NCBI RefSeq assembly: GCF_018294505.1
Contig: NC_057808.1
Span: 229,149,780 to 229,213,779, forward strand
Length of the DNA: 64,000 nt
From: Triticum aestivum
Taxonomy: Eukaryota; Streptophyta; Magnoliopsida; Poales; Poaceae
Direction: 5' to 3'
Part shown: piece by piece, positions 1 to 9,806 of the stretch
How positions within the stretch are numbered: the stretch's first letter is position 1
How the letters are laid out: every line of letters begins with the position of its first letter
The notes under the pieces: generated by a model
Seen by the model: only the letters and a program-made list of their open reading frames with translations
What the model was told of the DNA's origin: nothing
The model's database searches: none
Position numbers and translations under genes: made by a program

Positions 1-146
1 TGCCATTGGGTCAGACCTGAGCGGCCTGGGGATGGTGCAGCCCGAGGGGCGCCCCCAGCAGAGTTAGCTAAAGACGTAAAAGGATACATGCCGCAGGGAC
101 AGGCCCACGCGGCCTGGGAATGATGCAGCCCGGGGGGCGCTCCCAG
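1..146 (-). other. R1 spacer downstream of the RT remnant, degenerate tandem repeat
   Basis: Non-coding. A block containing GATG(G)TGCAGCCCGAGG and GGCGC-CCCAGC occurs twice about 88 bp apart (near 33 and near 122). The same doublet occurs at the equivalent place in R5 (about 20436 and 20530), so it is an old family feature. No gene seen. Confidence 0.6.
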
Positions 147-677
147 CTAAATAAACTTGGAAAATGTCACCTGGTTCCGTTGTCGAAGGGATGTTGGGGT
201 AGCTGAAAATGCGTGGCGAAGGGGTTGCTCCTCACGAGCCACCGGAGCCCTGAGACTCGGGAGGCTCTGGGGGTCCAGGCGGTTCCTCGAAGACCGTCTC
301 CGTCTCTGCCAGCAGTGCGTGATGCCTGGCCTCCTGAGCTGCCAGGACGCTCTGCAGGTTGCGCTGGAAGGCGGCCGCCATGCTCGGCAGGCCGAACGGC
401 ATACGAACATAGCTGTGAGGTGGGCCCTCGCAACGCCCACGCGTGAAGGCCAGAAGAGCTCTTGAGAAGCGGCCCTATTGAGCCCTGGGATGTCGATGCA
501 GACGCGCAACCCGCCATCTTCACCTGGATGGGGAGCCACGCCAGGTGGGCGGCGATCACCGCGTATGGCTCTCGCATCCTGTAGCTCCTGAGTGGTCTTG
601 GCGATGAACTCCTGAGCGCCTGGCGCTCCTCGCCCGGTGTCTTCCTGAGGGAAACGTGTCGCAAAGCACGCCTTCAT
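147..677 (-). pseudogene. R1 miniature reverse-transcriptase remnant
   Basis: Visible blocks are LRVCIDIPGLNRA, matching the RT motif usually written RMCVDYTDLNKA, then, after a gap, YVRMPFGLPS followed by FQRNLQ, matching the MPFGL-NAG-TYQR block. The roughly 35 residues normally between them (LPRIDQ...GYHQIK) and the YxDD catalytic box are absent, so it cannot polymerise. The second block is in another frame, so R1 has a frameshift here. R5 and R8 show the same architecture, which means the deletion is ancestral and not private to this copy. Confidence 0.72.
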
Positions 678-709
678 GTGGTTCCCGAGCGCCTCCCTTG
701 TGATGTTGG

Positions 710-1534
710 CTAGGTCCGAGGCCCTCCAGAAGAGAGCCCCCGAGCCCTGCCCGAGGAGGGCGCTAGGCGCGCCTTCCTATGCAAGGGAGGGCGGTGCCCC
801 AGGCGCAGCCGCCGATCCTGATGTGGCACCGCCAGAGGCGCTGCTCCCCTGAGGCCCTGTGCGGAGAAGTTGCTTCTTCTTCTTGGGGATGGCCTCAGGA
901 GGGTACTGTGCACCATTGTTGTCGGGGTCTTCGATCGCTGCGGCTTGGAAGGCGCGCTCGAGGGAGCACACCACATCTTTTCTTCGCAGGGGACTGTGAT
1001 GATCCCGCCGCTACCTGGCATCTTGAGGACATTGTAGCCATAGTGAGTTACCGCCATGAACTTGGCTAGGGCCGGATACCTGAGGATGGCATTGTACGGC
1101 AGACAGATGTGAGCGACGTCGAAGTCGATGAGCTCGGTGCAGTAGTTGTCGCGCTGTCCGAAGGTGACAGGGAGGCGGACCTGCCCTATTGGGGTGGTGG
1201 AGCCGTCGGTTACTCCTGAGAAAGGCTTGGTGGGCTGAAGCTGATCGTATGGCATTTGGAGGCTGTCGCACGTCTCGACGGACAGGACGTTAAGCCCCGC
1301 GCCGCCATCGATGAGGGTCTTGGTGACTTGTACGTTGCTGATGACGGGTGAGCAGAGCATCGGGAGGGCGCCAGCAGTGGCCGCGCACTTGAGCTGGTCC
1401 ACCAAGCTGAAGGTGATGGCGCACTTGGACCACCTGAGCGGGCGCGTGGCCTCAAGCCTGGGAAGGGCTGCGTTCACCTCGCGAGCAAACTGCTTGAAGA
1501 TACACTGAGAGGCTGGGGCCTGAGCTCCGCCCAA
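710..1534 (-). pseudogene. R1 retrotransposon aspartic protease domain
   Basis: Protease of a Gypsy polyprotein, processing Gag. The active-site segment TKTLIDGGAGLNVLS is present; DGG replaces DS/TG, as is usual in plant Tat-type elements as I know them. Downstream are the conserved strands KPFSGVTDGSTTPIGQVRLP and YNAIL-YPALAKFM. The ORF runs on into a Pro/Ser-rich linker. It is in a different frame from the gag zinc-finger region upstream, so the original gag-PR fusion carries a frameshift near 1.7 kb. The equivalents in R2, R5 and R8 are close homologues. Confidence 0.85.
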
Positions 1535-3146
1535 GATGCAGGCAACAGCGCGCGGCTCCTGTAAGCCCCCAGCCCCCTCGTCCTGAGGGCGGTCATCGCG
1601 AGGCTGATCCCTCGAGGCGCCCTCACGAGGCTGGTCCTGCCAGCGGTCCTCGCGAGGTCGATAACGCCACTCCTGGCGGGGGTCGCGATCGTCCCAGCGT
1701 CCTCCGCCTCGTCCTCCTCCTCACCCGTAGCCCCGGTCGTTGCGCTCGGGGCGTCGACCGAAGTGTCCATCTCGAATGGCCCTGAGCTCTTGACAGTCGT
1801 TGGTGTTGTGGATGTGTACGTTGTGGAAGGCACAGAACGGACGGCTGCTCTTGGACGACTCGGGATGGTCCCGGCCACGCTTTGTATCCGGCTCCGCCGC
1901 GAGCACGGCTACTCCCTTGCGCTTCACGTCCTTGACCTTGGCTTTCTTCTCCTCTGGGTCGGCAGCTGGGAGCTCGAGGAGGAAAAGGCGCCCCTCCTCA
2001 GCTCTTGCGCACTTGGTCGCCAGGTTGAACAGCTCCAAAGCCGTGCATAGCTCCTCGTGGATGGCGAGCTCCTCCTTCATCTTGACGTCGCGGACGCCAT
2101 CAGAAAAAGCCAAAATGATGGCCTCGTCCGTGACCTTGGGGATCTTGAGGCGAACGCTGTTGAAGCGCTGGATGTACTTCTGCAGAGTCTCTCCTGGCTG
2201 CTGCTTGATGCGGCGTAGGTCACCCGCGGCCGAAGGGCGGTCGCGAGTGCCCTGGAAGTTGGCGATGAAGCGGTCGCGCATCTCGTCCCAGGAGGAGATC
2301 GAGCCCGGGGGCAGGTTCAGGAGCCACGAGCAAGCACCATCCTCGAGAGCCATGGGGAACCAGTTCGCTATGACTTTTTCGTCGCCGTTGGCCGCCTCGA
2401 TGCTCAGCTCGTAGAGCTGCAGGTACTCCACGGGGTCGGGGGTGCCATCGTAGCGAGGAGGCAGGTCCGGCTTGAACTTGCCCCGCCAAGCAACGCTAGG
2501 CAACTCAGGAGTGAAGGCGCGGCAGCCTACGGTGGCCACCGGGGCCCTTTGTTGATGCGGAGCCTGCCCTTGATGCTCGCGCACCACCGCCGCAAGCGGC
2601 GCACGGTCTTGTCGCGGTGGCGCTGGGAGCGTGGGGGCATTCTCCTGTGGCGGGGGAACTTCTTAGCAGCTTCCTTCTTCTCACGCGGGCGCCCGACACG
2701 GTGGGTCGCGCCGGAGGGGTGCGCGCCTTGGCGCCAAAGCACCGTCTTGGTGCAGAGGTGGTGGAGGTGCCCCGTGAGCCACGTTGCCCGCAGCTGGCGG
2801 TGGGTGAGCTCGGCGATGCGGTCCAGCCAGTCCTCGTAGAGGTCGTCGGCCGGGCGGTAGTGCAGGAGCTCGCGCGCTATGAGCAACGTGGAATGCACGT
2901 CTGTGGGAGCGCGACAAGCGTGAGACGATGAGCCGACCGGAGTCAGCGACGGGGTGGCGGTGCGGACGTCCCGCCGCACCGAGGGGTGCAGCGAGGATGC
3001 TTGCTGCTCGTTTCCTGCCGGACCGGTGGCGGCATTGGCGGCAGGCGATGGGGTACAACGGGGAGGCCTGCCGACAGGAGCTATCTGAGCGACATGGGCG
3101 GCGAGGGCGGCCGGCGCTTAGCGCGGGCTCGACGAGTGTCCGCCAT
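1535..3146 (-). pseudogene. R1 gag
   Basis: Structural Gag protein. The ATG at 3146 gives MADTRRARAKRR, matching MADAR-RAER starts in R2, R5 and R8. The capsid-like core (minus ORF 1721-2587) contains PPRYDGTPDPVEYLQLYEL, WLLNLPPGSISSWDEM and GETLQKYIQRFNS. A zinc-knuckle-like C-x2-H-x4-H-x4-C follows (CAFHNVHIHNTNDC), then a basic RDRPRE-rich tail. The N-terminal third is in other frames, so at least two frameshifts separate the ATG from the core. No intact product expected. Confidence 0.82.
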
Positions 3147-3218
3147 GGATGCGACGAAGTGACGGGACACGGATCGGCGGAAGGAAAGCTTCGGCGCACC
3201 CCTACCTGGCACGCCGAA

Positions 3219-4070
3219 TGTCAGATTTCGGGTTTTGGCAAACCCTTGAGGTTCGAACACTGGGGTGCGCACGAAGATCTCTCTCTCCCTAGATCGCTCT
3301 CGCAACGATCGCAAGGCCTAGCTCGACGAACCCAAAGAACAAGAGACACAAGAGTTTATACTGGTTCGGGCCACTGATGTGGTGTAATACCCTACTCCAG
3401 TGTGGTGTGGTGGATTGCCTCTTGGGCTGAGGATGAACAGTTACAAGGGAAGAACAACCTCCTGAGGAGAGGTGCTCTTGTGCTTGGTGAACTTGTGTGT
3501 GGCTATGGATGGAATGGCTCCGATCCCCGATCAGATGCCTCCTATGGTGGTGGCTAGTCTTATTTGTAGACGCCCTGGTCCTCTCCCCAAATATTGAGCG
3601 GGAAGGGATCCAACAACGGCCACATTCGAAGGGAGACAACTAGTATAAGTTATCCTGACTAAAGGTGGTCTTCATCTGCAAAAGGATCTGGTGGTGACAC
3701 CGTCTTGGGCTCTGGTCTTGGTCTTGTTGCACCAATATGGAAACCTTTGCCAGATGCCTCGGGACTCCTCGCCTGTGCTTGCCTCTTTAGTACCAAAGAG
3801 GAAACAAGGACACTGCGCGCGCTGGCGCCCGCATGGCGCCGGTCGTCATGGCTTGCGTCACAGGGACCTCGCGAGGTGCTCCTTGCCTTGATCTCTCCGC
3901 CCCTCGCGAGCCAGCCTGGTGAGGCTACCCCCGAGGAGGTCTTGCGTCGTCCGCCGCGCGAGAGTCTTGGGTGTTTGCTGGTGAAGATGGGCCGTATAGG
4001 GCCGCTAGTGGAGCCACACCGTGCACCGCAGGCAGGCAAGTCTGGGGACCCCCGTTCCAGGACGCCGACA
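3219..4070 (-). repeat. R1 5' LTR (852 bp)
   Basis: On the plus strand it starts TGTCAGATTTCGGG and ends GACGCCGACA. On the minus strand (element orientation) it therefore begins TGTCGGCGTC and ends ATCTGACA, directly followed by the primer-site region. It aligns end to end with the R3 5' LTR (4279-5166) in reverse orientation and belongs to the same LTR subtype. Confidence 0.92.
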
Positions 4071-4278
4071 CGAGCCTTGCCGAGGAGGGCGCCGGGCGCG
4101 CCTTCCTATGCGAGGGAGGGATGCGCCCCAGCTGCGGGCGCTGATCCTGATGTGGTGCCGCTAGAGACGCTGCCCCCCTGAGGCCCTGTGCGGTTTAGTT
4201 GCTTCTTCTTGGGGATGGCCTGAGGAGAGTACTGCGTGCCCTTGCTGTCAGGGTCTTCGATTGCTGCGGCTTGGAAGG
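4071..4278 (-). mobile_element. R2 internal fragment between R1 and R3
   Basis: About 208 bp of the linker after the protease of a minus-strand gag-PR element; it aligns with R1 747-955. It ends GAAGG at 4274-4278, and the sequence resumes with GAAGG at 36752. R3 is therefore inserted here, and this fragment is the left continuation of R2. The rest of R2 (RT remnant, 3' end) should lie beyond R1, left of the window. Confidence 0.85.
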
Positions 4279-4485
4279 TGTCGGCGTCCTGGTAAAGGGG
4301 GTCCCCAGACTTGCCTGCCTGCGGCCCACGGCGTGGCTCCGCCAGCGGCCCGGTACAACCCATCTTCTCCAATATACACTCAAGACCCTCGCAAGGGGCC
4401 AAGCCTCGCGAGGCGGACGACACAAGACCCCCTCGGGAGTGGCCTCACCAGGCTGGCTCGCGAGGGGTGGAGAGATCAAGGCAAG

Positions 4486-4503
4486 GGAACCTCGCGAGGT
4501 TCC
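4486..4503. repeat. Perfect 18-bp palindrome in R3 U3
   Basis: GGAACCTCGCGAGGTTCC is its own reverse complement. Two further TCGCGA cores lie upstream at 4406-4411 and 4458-4463, giving three palindromic cores within about 100 bp of U3, some 330 bp upstream of the TATA box. Confidence 0.85.
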
Positions 4504-4824
4504 TACGACGTCAGCCGTGATGACCAAGGCCAGGCGGGCGCCAGCACGCACATTGTCCTCGTTTCCACTTTGGTGCTAAAGGTGCAAGCGCAGGCGAGGA
4601 GTCCCGAGGCATCAGGCAAAGGTTTCCATATCGGTGCAACGACACCAAGACCAGCAGGACGGCAGGACGAGGTCATCGTGGAGCCCAAGACGGCGTCACC
4701 ACCAGAGCCTTTGGCAGGCGAAGACAACCTTTAGTCAGGATAGCTTGTACTAGTTGTCTCCCTTCGAATTTGGCCGTTGTTGGCTCCCTTCCCGCTCAAT
4801 ATTTGGGGAGAGGACCAGGGCCTC

Positions 4825-4831
4825 TATAAAT
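4825..4831 (+). promoter_or_regulatory. TATA box of R3 LTR promoter
   Basis: TATAAAT within CCTCTATAAATAGG, about 340 bp before the LTR end. The same place in the R8 3' LTR has TATATAA (58603-58609). Expected to set the retroelement transcription start about 30 bp downstream. Confidence 0.7.
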
Positions 4832-5166
4832 AGGACTAGCCACCACAGTAGGGGGGACGGATTCTGATCCTCCTCACCCACACAAGTTCACCAAGCACAA
4901 GAACACCTCTCCTCAGGAGGTTGTTTTTCCCCTTGTACTGTTCATCCTCAGCCCAAGAGGCAATCCACCACACCACATTGGAGTAGGTTATTACACCACA
5001 ACGGTGGCCCAAACCAGTATAAATCTCGTGTCTTTTGTGTTGCGGGTTCGTCGAGCTAGGCTTTGAGATCGCGGTGAGGCGAAGGGCGTGATTAGGTAGG
5101 GGGATATCTTCGTGCGCACCCCAGTGTTCGAACCTCAAGGGTTTTGCCGGAACCCGAAATCTGACA

Positions 5167-5190
5167 TTTGGCGCGCAAGGTAGGGGTGCA
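5167..5190 (+). other. R3 primer-binding-site region
   Basis: Directly after the LTR: TTTGGCGCGCAAGGTAGGGG. R8 (50538) has TTTGGCGCGCCAGGTAGGGG, and the minus-strand elements carry the complement. The TGGCGC start suggests tRNA priming. I cannot name the tRNA without a comparison. Confidence 0.6.
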
Positions 5191-5243
5191 CTCGAGCTTT
5201 CCTTCCGCCGATCTGCGCTTTGCCACCACCGCGCTTCACCCCC

Positions 5244-6422
5244 ATGGCAGGCGCCGCACTTCCCGCTCCGACGACTGATGCCAACGGCAGGGCCAGGGGG
5301 CTCCGAGCCTTGGCCCCCGCCTTACGACAGGTGCAGTGGCCGCCCAAGTTCAAGCCAGAGATGCCACCGCGCTACGACGGCACGGCGGACCCGGTGGCCT
5401 TCCTACTGGCGTACGAGGAGGCAGTCCTTAAGGCCAGGGGCGACGACAAGGTCATGGCTAACTGGCTTCCCATGGCCCTCACTAGCGTGCCGCGCGCCTG
5501 GCTGCTTAACCTCCCCGGATCCATGGTGGCATCTTGCGAGGAGTTGTGCGGCCTCTTCGCCGCGCGCTTCGCGGCACCGGCGCCCCATGCGGTCGCGGCC
5601 CTCCTCGGCGGCTCGCAAGCGCCGCCCTCGGACCGCCACGCCAAGCCATTCTTTCGTCAGATCAGCGCCGTTTCCGCGCGGCAGGGGGCTCCCCCGGGTT
5701 GGGTGGCGCCCAAGGCCGACCTGACCTTCGACTCGGGAGATCACCCCGTCACCACCGTCGGCTCGGGCGTGCTCCCAATGCTTTGCACGCCCACCATCTG
5801 CCACGTAGCCGTCACCAAGACCCTCATCGACGGCGGCGGCGGCCTCAACGTGCTCTCGGTGGAGGCCTTCAGCCTCCTTCACGTACCACTCGAGCGGCTC
5901 CGCCCCAGCAAGCCCTTCTCCGGTGTCGGCGACGGCTCCTCCAGCCCCCTGGGGCAGATCCGTCTTCCCGTGACCTTCATCACCCGCGACAACTACCGCA
6001 CCGAGCTGGTCGACTTCGACATCGCCCACATCGGCCTCCCGTACAACGCTATTCTCGGGTACCCGGCTCTGGCTCAATTCACGGCGGCAACCCATCCGGC
6101 CTACAACCTCATGAAGATGCCTGGGAGCAAGGACGTCCTCACCATAGTGGGAGACACTAAGGAGGCTCTGGCGGTACTCAAGCTTGCCCTCAAGACCGCC
6201 GCAGTGGCGCAACCGGCTGACGCTGGCACCTCCGAGGTTAAAGAAGCCGCACCAACCAAGAAGAAGCAGCTGTTCACTCAAGACCGGGCGGAAACCAAGC
6301 TGGTGCCGGTCGAGGAAGATGGGTCCTCGGGGGCCACCTTCACCATAGGTGCCAACCTCGATCCCAAGCAAGAGGAGGCATTAGTGAAGTTCTTGCGCGC
6401 AAACAAGGAAGTATTCGCCTAG
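5244..6422 (+). CDS. R3 Gag-protease fusion, internally shortened gag
   Basis: Open for about 392 codons from the first ATG (MAGAALPAPTTDANG). The gag core (PPRYDGTADPVAFLLAYEEA, MANWLPMAL, LLNLPGSMVAS) breaks off soon after the ELCGLFAARF segment. The zinc knuckle and basic tail seen in R1, R2, R5 and R8 are missing, and the chain passes straight into protease (TKTLIDGGGGLNVLS, KPFSGVGDGSS, YNAILGYPALAQF). It ends EEALVKFLRANKEVFA, where the RT linker normally continues, at an in-frame TAG. The frame survived a large gag deletion; particle assembly is doubtful without the C-terminal gag. Confidence 0.82.
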   Translation: MAGAALPAPTTDANGRARGLRALAPALRQVQWPPKFKPEMPPRYDGTADPVAFLLAYEEAVLKARGDDKVMANWLPMALTSVPRAWLLNLPGSMVASCEELCGLFAARFAAPAPHAVAALLGGSQAPPSDRHAKPFFRQISAVSARQGAPPGWVAPKADLTFDSGDHPVTTVGSGVLPMLCTPTICHVAVTKTLIDGGGGLNVLSVEAFSLLHVPLERLRPSKPFSGVGDGSSSPLGQIRLPVTFITRDNYRTELVDFDIAHIGLPYNAILGYPALAQFTAATHPAYNLMKMPGSKDVLTIVGDTKEALAVLKLALKTAAVAQPADAGTSEVKEAAPTKKKQLFTQDRAETKLVPVEEDGSSGATFTIGANLDPKQEEALVKFLRANKEVFA

Positions 6423-6424
6423 GA

Positions 6425-7315
6425 GCCTGATCAGCTAGTAGGGGTCCCAAGAGGAGTGATTGAGCACCACCTAAAGGTGTGCCCCAATGTACACCCTGTG
6501 AAGCAGAGGGCGCGGCGGCAGTCCACGGGGAAGCAGTCCTTCATCGTCCAAGAAACCCTGAATGGTTGGCAAACCCCGTCGTTGTGCCCTAGAAGGGCGG
6601 AAAGGAGCACATGTGTGTCGACTTCACCAACCTCAACAAGGACTGCCCCCAAGATCTGTTCCCGCTTCCACGCATCGACCAAATCGTCGACTCCACTGCC
6701 GAGTGCGACCTGCTGTGCTTCCTGGATGCGTTCTCAGGCTACCACCAGATCAAGATGGCGGTAGAAGATGTCAAGAAGATGGCCTTCCTGACCCCGTGTG
6801 GGGTATACTGCTACACTTGCATGCCGTTCGGGCTGCGCAACGCGGGCGACAGCTTCCAACGGCTGATGCACATCGCCCTGGGTCAGCAGCTTGGGAGGAA
6901 CGTTGAAGCCTACGTCGATGACATTGTGGTAAAGTCTTGGGAGGCGAGAACTTTAATTCAGGACCTGGAGGAGACATTCGAAAGCCTGCGCCGGGTGGAC
7001 TTGTGGCTTAACCCAGAGAAATGCGTGTTCGGCATCCCTTCCGGGAAGCTGCTAGGTTTCCTCGTGTCCCACAGAGGTATCGAGGCGAACCCAGAGAAGG
7101 TCAAGGCAATCGAAGACATGAGTCCACCACAAATCCTCAAGGAGATGCAGAAGCTCGCCGGTTGCGTGACTGCGTTGGGGCGTTTCATCTCCAAGCTGGG
7201 AGAGCGCGCCCTACCATTCTTCAAGCTGATGAAGAAGAAGGGGCCATTCGAGTGGACTCCAGAGGCCGACCAAGAGTTTCAAAACCTCAAGAGATACCTG
7301 ACCAACCTCCAGTGA
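6425..7315 (+). pseudogene. R3 reverse transcriptase domain
   Basis: RNA-dependent DNA polymerase domain. After the gag-PR stop, about 190 bp carry the linker (VGVPRGVIEHHLKVCP) and then a frameshift and deletion that remove the first RT block. An open frame from 6611 shows MCVDFTNLNKDCPQDLFPLP, FLDAFSGYHQIKM, MPFGLRNAG-SFQR and the intact catalytic AYVDDIVVK, then LNPEKCVFG, KLLGFLVSHRGIE and the connection segment to about 7315. The catalytic Asp pair is kept, but the upstream break makes it a pseudogene. Confidence 0.9.
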
Positions 7316-8457
7316 TGGTGGCGCCCCGACCTCTCAAGCCCCTGGTGTTGTACCTGGCCGCCACCCCTTACTCCGCCAGCGCAGCTCTGGTGGCGGTCCG
7401 GGAGGAGCGCCGAGTCAGGGATGCATCGCGCCAAGCCGCTCCCTCAGCGGGGGCAGCGCAAGACCCAGAGGGCTCCGAGAGGGCTGCAGCAACGTCGGCA
7501 AAGGACCAGGCTCAACAAGATGGCGCACTTGGGCCTGCGGAAGCCCCAACGAGCGACCATGCTTTGGGGGTTTCGTCGTCTCAAGAGGCGCCCCAACCTC
7601 CGGAAGCCGCGAGCCTCGTCAATGCACCCGCCCTCGTTGAGCACCCTGTGTATTTTGTCAGCATGGTGTTGTGGGATGCGAGGGCGCGGTACCCCATGCC
7701 TAAGAAGCTCCTGCTCGCGCTCCTGGTGGCCTCGTGCAAGCTGCGACACTACTTTCAAGGTCACCCCATCAAGGTCGTCTCGGCCTACCCATTGGAGAGG
7801 GTGCTCAGTAGCCCCAACTCTGCCGGGAGAGTCGTTGAGTGGAACATCGAGCTGCAGGCATTTCAGTTGGAGTTCAGCACAACCAGGGTCATCAAGGGAG
7901 CCGCGCTCGCTGATTTCGTGGCAGAATGGACGGACGCCCCGGGTCTTGAAGAAGGCGAGGATCGGTCCCTCTCGCCGGGGAGTGAAGCGCCAGACGGCTG
8001 GGTTATGTATTTCGATGGCGCCTTTGCGCGCCAGGGCGCGGGGGCTGGAGCAGTGCTCATCTCACCCAGTCAGGACAAGCTTTACTACGCCGTGCAGCTC
8101 TGCTTCCAGTAGGGCGAGAAGGTCTCCAACAACATAGCAGACTACGAAGGCCTCATAGCTGGCCTCAAGGCTGCGGTGGCCCTGGGGGTGAAGCGCCTCA
8201 ACATCAAGGGCGACTCGCAGCTCCTCGTCAACTTCTCCAACAAGGTATATGAGCCGAAGGACGAGCACATGGAGGCGTACCTCACGGAGGTACGCAAGAT
8301 GGAGAAGCAGTTCTTGGGCCTGGAATTGCAATATGTGCCCCGTGGCACCAACAAGGAAGTCGACGATAGCGCCGGAAGAGCATCCAAGCGGCTACCCCAA
8401 GAGCTTGGCGTCTTCGAGGAGCGGCTCTTCAAACCATCAGCAACACCGCCTCAAAAA
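7300..8457 (+). pseudogene. R3 RNase H plus second (archaeal-like) RNase H
   Basis: Same strand, shifted frame from RT (break near 7290-7315). First RNase H: LVLYLAATPYSASAALV, then an unusual Ala/Gln/Pro-rich insert of roughly 75 residues, then HPVYFVSMVLWDARARYPM and KLRHYFQGH. After FVAEWTDAP comes the second RNase H: WVMYFDGAFARQGAGAGAVL, an in-frame TAG at 8110, then NNIADYEGLIAGLKAA, IKGDSQLLVN and YVPRGTNKEVDDSA. A duplicated RNase H before integrase is the recognised hallmark of the Tat lineage of plant Gypsy elements. Confidence 0.85.
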
Positions 8458-8540
8458 TAGCACTGCATTGGGAGGAGCTCCCTCAACCACCTGCCTCGGG
8501 AGCCCCGACCTGTGGTCCGACCTCGGGAGCGCGCTAGGTC

Positions 8541-9806
8541 TTGGCACTCGAGCCTCAGGAGGGGTGGTGGACCAAGGAATTCAAGGAATACCTAACACAA
8601 GGGACGCTGCCAGAAAAGGAGGAGGACGCGGAGCATGTGGCCCGACAGGCCACGGCGTACTGCGTCCAGGACGGTGAGTTATACAGGAAGCGGCCAAATG
8701 ACGTTTCCCTGCGTTGCATCTCCAGGGAGCAAGGGAAAGAGCTACTAGCCGACATACACGGCGGGGACTGCGGCCACCACTCGTCGTCACGGACCCTTGT
8801 CGGCAAGGTGTTTCGCAGCGGATTCTACTGGCTCACGACACTCAACGACGCAACAGAACTAGTGAAGTCCTGTGAGGCTTGTTAGCTCCATGCCAAGCAA
8901 ATCCATCAGCCGGCTCAGGGCCTCCAGACCATCCCACTCTCGTGGCCGTTCGCGGTCTGGGGGCTGGATATCCTCGGCCCGTTCCCACGAGCGCCTGGGG
9001 GCTACCGCTACCTCCACGTCGCCATCGACAAGTTCACCAAGTGGGCGGAGGTAGAAGTCGTCTGCACCATCCCGGCCGGCTCCGCGGTCAAGTTCATCAA
9101 GGGTCTCGTAAGCCGGTTTGGGGTCCCCAACCGCATCATCACCAATAATGGCTCGCGGTTCACTAGCAATCTCTTCAAAACATATTGTGCTAACCTTGAA
9201 ACGCAGATCTGCTAAGCTTCGGTGGCACACCCTCGGAGCAATAGTCAGGCCGAACGCGCCAATGCGGGGGTTTTGAGAGGCCTCAAGACCAGGACCTTCA
9301 AGAGGAAGCTCGAGGCCTGCAGCAGGGGCTGGCACGACGAGCTCCAGTCCATGTTGTGGTCCATCCGCAACACCGCCACCAAGCCAACAGGCGAGACCCC
9401 ATTCTTCCTCGTCTACCGAACAGAAGCGGTTCTCCCTCACGAGGTCAAGCATCGCTCCGCGCGGGTCCTAGCGTTTGATGAGGCGCAACAAGACGCCATG
9501 CCGGGGATGGACCTCGTGCTGGGGGAGGAACGCCGCCGCGAAGACACGCTACGGGCGGCAAGATATCAACAGGCACTGCGGTGGTACCACTGTCGCAGCG
9601 TCTGCTCCAGGACGCTCGAGGTGGGTGACCTCATCCTAAGGTGGGTGCTCTCCAGGGAAGGGCTGCATAAGCTCTCACCCATGTGGGAGGGCCCGTTTAG
9701 GGTCGCCCACATCACCAGGCCTGGCGCCGCGCGCCTGGAGACGCAGGACGGGGTACCCATCCAGAATGCCTGGAACATCCAGCACCTCCGGAAGTTCTAC
9801 CCGTGA
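8541..9806 (+). pseudogene. R3 integrase
   Basis: Zinc-binding HHCC segment HGGDCGHH...CEAC, a TAG at 8883, then catalytic core LDILGPFPRAPGGYRYLHVA and FTKWAEVE. The second catalytic motif reads ITNNGS, where ITDNG is expected, so the catalytic Asp has become Asn. There is a TAA near 9213; the Glu motif follows (NSQAERANA). The C-terminal part runs through PMWEGPFRVAHI to QNAWNIQHLRKFYP. No chromodomain is seen. Except for the two stops the frame is continuous, so the protein was lost recently relative to its gag. Confidence 0.87.

Larger units (their letters stand above)
1..4070 (-). mobile_element. R1: non-autonomous Gypsy LTR retrotransposon, 3' part cut by window edge
   Basis: Element read right to left. 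Its 5' LTR is 3219-4070, followed by the primer-site region with CCAGGTAGGGG on the minus strand (about 3200-3217), then gag, protease and a miniature RT remnant. The 3' half and 3' LTR lie left of base 1. Its right LTR ends in CCGACA and abuts a fragment of a related element (R2), so R1 probably inserted into R2 with CGAGC (4071-4075) as one TSD copy; the other copy is off the window. Same family as R2, R3, R4, R5 and R8 by LTR and primer-site sequence. Confidence 0.88.
4279..5166 (+). repeat. R3 5' LTR (888 bp)
   Basis: Starts TGTCGGCGTCCTGG and ends GAAATCTGACA, followed by the primer-site region. Its 3' partner is truncated (36199-36751). U3 is rich in TCGCGA palindromes; a TATA box is at 4825-4831. 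Confidence 0.93.

Noticed and set aside
1763..2414. Plus-strand ORFs across R1 gag (also in R2, R5 and the minus strand of R8)
   Set aside because: Complementary shadows of the gag core, recurring wherever gag recurs; no independent motif.
5403..6371. 322-codon minus-strand ORF opposite R3 gag-PR
   Set aside because: It lies exactly opposite the recognised Gag-protease frame, has no domain and is explained by high GC content.
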